Shown here: positions 61,661 to 64,000 of the stretch, piece by piece
Numbering within the stretch: position 1 is the stretch's first letter
Layout: the number at the start of each line of letters is the position of its first letter
Origin: Chimonanthus salicifolius
Taxonomy: Eukaryota; Streptophyta; Magnoliopsida; Laurales; Calycanthaceae
Assembly (NCBI GenBank): GCA_013350335.1
Contig: CM023537.1
Location: 12,195,884-12,259,883, forward strand
Direction: 5' to 3'
Length of the DNA stretch: 64,000 nucleotides
Made by a program: the position numbers and the translations under genes
The notes under the pieces: model-generated
What the model was told of the DNA's origin: nothing
Seen by the model: the letters and a program-made list of their open reading frames with translations, nothing else
Databases searched by the model: none

Positions 61661-62077
61661 TAGGGCTGAAATTTGGCTCATTCAGGTTAGGACCTGGCTC
61701 ATTTTTGGGCCTAAACCAGGCCTGAATTTAGATTCGAGCAGGCCCAGTGCTCTACAAGCCTAAGTATGGCTTGAAAGCCCAATTTTGACAAAGGAGAAAA
61801 GCCTAATGTTGCTTATATTTTATCTATAAATCTCAGATTTATTTAATTTTTAATTTGATTATATAATATTAAATTAAAAAATCCAAGCTAAGCCATATTA
61901 TAACCAAAGAAAAGCTCAAGCTCAGATGAGCCGAAATTTACAATTGAGGTTTAAAATTGAGAATGCTTTCATAAATACAAACTACGCCAGGCTTGATACG
62001 AAGCCAACCAACCCAAGCCTAAGGCTGCACCTTGGATGGAACAAGATGGGGTTTGGTCCTGCCAGGGTCTAGCCCTA
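61661..62077. mobile_element. Possible MITE, tagggct ends
   Basis: Starts tagggctgaaatttgg and ends gggtctagcccta, i.e. inverted tagggct termini 417 bp apart. The interior has aggcctgaattt and caggcttgat words plus an AT-rich centre. No convincing target duplication. Confidence 0.4.
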
Positions 62078-62646
62078 TCCATAGTTAGAGGGACAAAGCC
62101 CAAGCCCAGGATGGCCTGTTAGTCAAACCTGAAATCGGTCTGATTTGTTGTGTAAGGTTGTGTTTGGCAACTGCAAAATTATGAACCTCTGCAATTCAAC
62201 ATGATGTTGTCTACTAGTATTCAAAAAAACTGATCCAATTCAACAATTGTTTGATATTCTTGAAAATCCTTCTATATTGAATATTGTTGCAAAAGGCTAT
62301 TTAAATGGATTTTACTTTAAAACTTGAAAAATGAAATAAAATAAACACTAATAAAATATAAAATATAAATATCATCAACATCAATCATAATATGAATTAA
62401 TTAACATCAATTACAATGCAACTATATCCATAATCAAATTTATCCACAATCCATTTTAAGACAACTGAATATGAGAGAGGGAGAGAGAGAGAATGCTTCT
62501 CACATATATCTTTGGGTGGGGCCACAAGAAAATCTCAATTTTTAAGAGATTCATATCAAATCTGATGTAAATGAGAGATTTTTCCTAACACAAATATGTC
62601 ATGGCCATAGATTTCAATCTTTAATACAAGTAAATCTCATGAATCT

Positions 62647-62765
62647 CAGCAGTTTTTTTTACGACCAAAGGTGTCTAGGCGTCTCCCCCAACTATTCCTT
62701 CAGTACGTATGCACACACACGCCGGGTTCTTCGATGGAGAATAAACCCCATGGGAAGTGGCTCAT
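62647..62765 (-). mobile_element. SINE fragment, minus strand
   Basis: A T-run then acgaccaaaggtgtctaggc, gtctcccccaactattcctt, acacacacgccgggtt and ccccatgggaagtggctca: the reverse of the 50520 family body and tail. The head is missing. Confidence 0.6.
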
Positions 62766-63355
62766 GAATCTCAAAGTTACCAACAAGTGCTAAGACCTGA
62801 TCAGAGTTTAAACTCAAACTGTATATCCAAGTTTTCTAGGCTTGAGCATATGCAACTCAAGTTTATTTCTTGGGTAATCCTTGGTGGGGAGGAGAAGTAG
62901 TCTAATTGGATTTTAATTTGATTCCTATTAGAATAAAATTCAATCCCCCTAGAATAACTGTTTGATATTTACACTATTATGATTTGAGATTACAAACATG
63001 GGTAGGTATTTACTGTCAATTTATGTTTTTAATTGTTTAGATTAGAGTGATATGATTAAAAAAAGAAGTAATTGCAACATTTTTATAATTTTTTACTATT
63101 TTTTATTTTTTTAACTTTTTATGTCGTCTTTCCAAAATAGAACACCGAAACTCTGGAACGTTCCACTATAGAGACAAAACCAGAATGGGTTCTAAAATGG
63201 ATCAAACAACTATAGTTTTTTAGCCAACAATGATCTTGATATCTATGCAATCTTCAGACATTATATAAGTCTAAAGTTGATAAAATATCGTAGGGTAAAG
63301 AAACCTCCAAAATTGATAAGATGTCAAAAGATAAAATAAACCACATGTGCATGTG

Positions 63356-63890
63356 TGTAGGGGTGGCAATAAGTCTAGCCGGGTTGGCTATAGGTTATAA
63401 CAAGTTTTCTGTCTAACTTGAGCCAACCCGACCCAAATTTTTTAATTACTTACTTAACCCAACACGACTTTCTATAAAACAAATTAAAATTAAGATAAAT
63501 GAGAGTAAAATTATTTTAATAGAAAACAAAAAGATGTCATAAAAAAATAGAAAATAAAAAGATAAGAGGGCTACCCTTTCATGTGAGCCCATTGGGCTAT
63601 GGAAAACCGAGGCAATAAGCTAATTTTTTTTAACTTAGGTGGGATACATAGACTAAAATTAGTAGGTATAAAATAAATAAATTAGTTAAATATTAATCCT
63701 AATTCAATTTGGGTCGGGTTCAAATTTAAGACCCCTATGCCCAACCCAACCGAATTTATTTCGAGACGAGTTGGGTTGAGTCGGGTCAATTTAAAATTTT
63801 TGTATGAAATGTATGACCTAAACCCGGTTTTTCTTAGGTTGGATCAGGTCGAGCGGGTTCATAGGTCGGGCCAAAATTGTCACCCCTACA
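63356..63890. mobile_element. 535-bp MITE with 15-bp terminal inverted repeats
   Basis: The ends tgtaggggtggcaat and, inverted, tgtaggggtgacaat match at 14 of 15. The interior is rich in gggttgg, cgggtc and caacccgaccc words. The flanking 8-mers tgcatgtg and tgtgtgtg agree at 6 of 8, within a TG microsatellite. This is a common plant hAT-like MITE pattern. Confidence 0.7.
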
Positions 63891-64000
63891 TGTGTGTGTG
63901 TGTGTGCATGTGGAGAAGGGGATACAGAGAGAGAGAGAGATTGTCAATAGTTACAAAAATTCAACAAATCCCACCGACGTGTAGCATACTAATATAAAAG

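Larger units (their letters stand above)
61332..64000. other. Kinesin intron running off the right edge
   Basis: No exon of the expected upstream coiled coil or motor region is recognisable here on the minus strand. The stretch holds two MITE-like elements and a SINE fragment, so I read it as a single large intron. Confidence 0.6.

Overview
This window is nuclear DNA from a flowering plant. The evidence is intron-rich genes whose products match plant families (a MYND-type ubiquitin protease, a plant bHLH factor, a KIN-14 kinesin of the chloroplast-movement group and a PELPK-type cell-wall protein), AT-rich intergenic DNA, and many plant-type SINEs, MITEs, hAT and LTR elements. The species cannot be read from the sequence. 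Nothing bacterial, organellar or CRISPR-like is present. All exon boundaries below were placed by hand from splice sites, reading phase and remembered family sequences; no search was run.

Layout. 1-868 is the 3' end of a Ty1/copia retrotransposon: internal tail, polypurine tract and 438-bp 3' LTR. 869-12240 is a gene-free, AT-rich repeat desert with several SINE copies, a decayed hAT element containing a ~340-bp-arm inverted repeat, and half of a dispersed repeat pair. 12455-24770 (+) holds a complete 11-exon ubiquitin-specific protease of the UBP16 type (about 1101 aa). A LINE-like insertion lies in its intron 1 and an antisense solo LTR in intron 5. 24771-32860 is another repeat zone: a fold-back element, an hAT element with a recognisable transposase C-terminal remnant, and SINEs. 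32927-33507 (-) is a PELPK-type proline-rich secreted protein broken by a one-base deletion. 36070-37820 (-) is a two-coding-exon bHLH transcription factor with an ACT-like C-terminus and a probable 5'-UTR intron. 38.6-51.1 kb is intergenic and repeat-filled. 51173-61331 (-) carries the C-terminal ~768 residues (12 coding exons) of a KIN-14 kinesin of the KAC/KCA type. Its motor domain lies beyond the right edge, and 61332-64000 reads as intron with MITEs and SINEs.

The four genes have unrelated roles (protein deubiquitination, cell wall, transcription, chloroplast/actin movement) and no shared pathway or cluster is suggested. The points most worth checking are two candidate extra exons in the kinesin gene, the upstream ORF set and a GC-AG intron in the protease gene, the PELPK frameshift, the long inverted repeats, and SINE insertions with clear target-site duplications.
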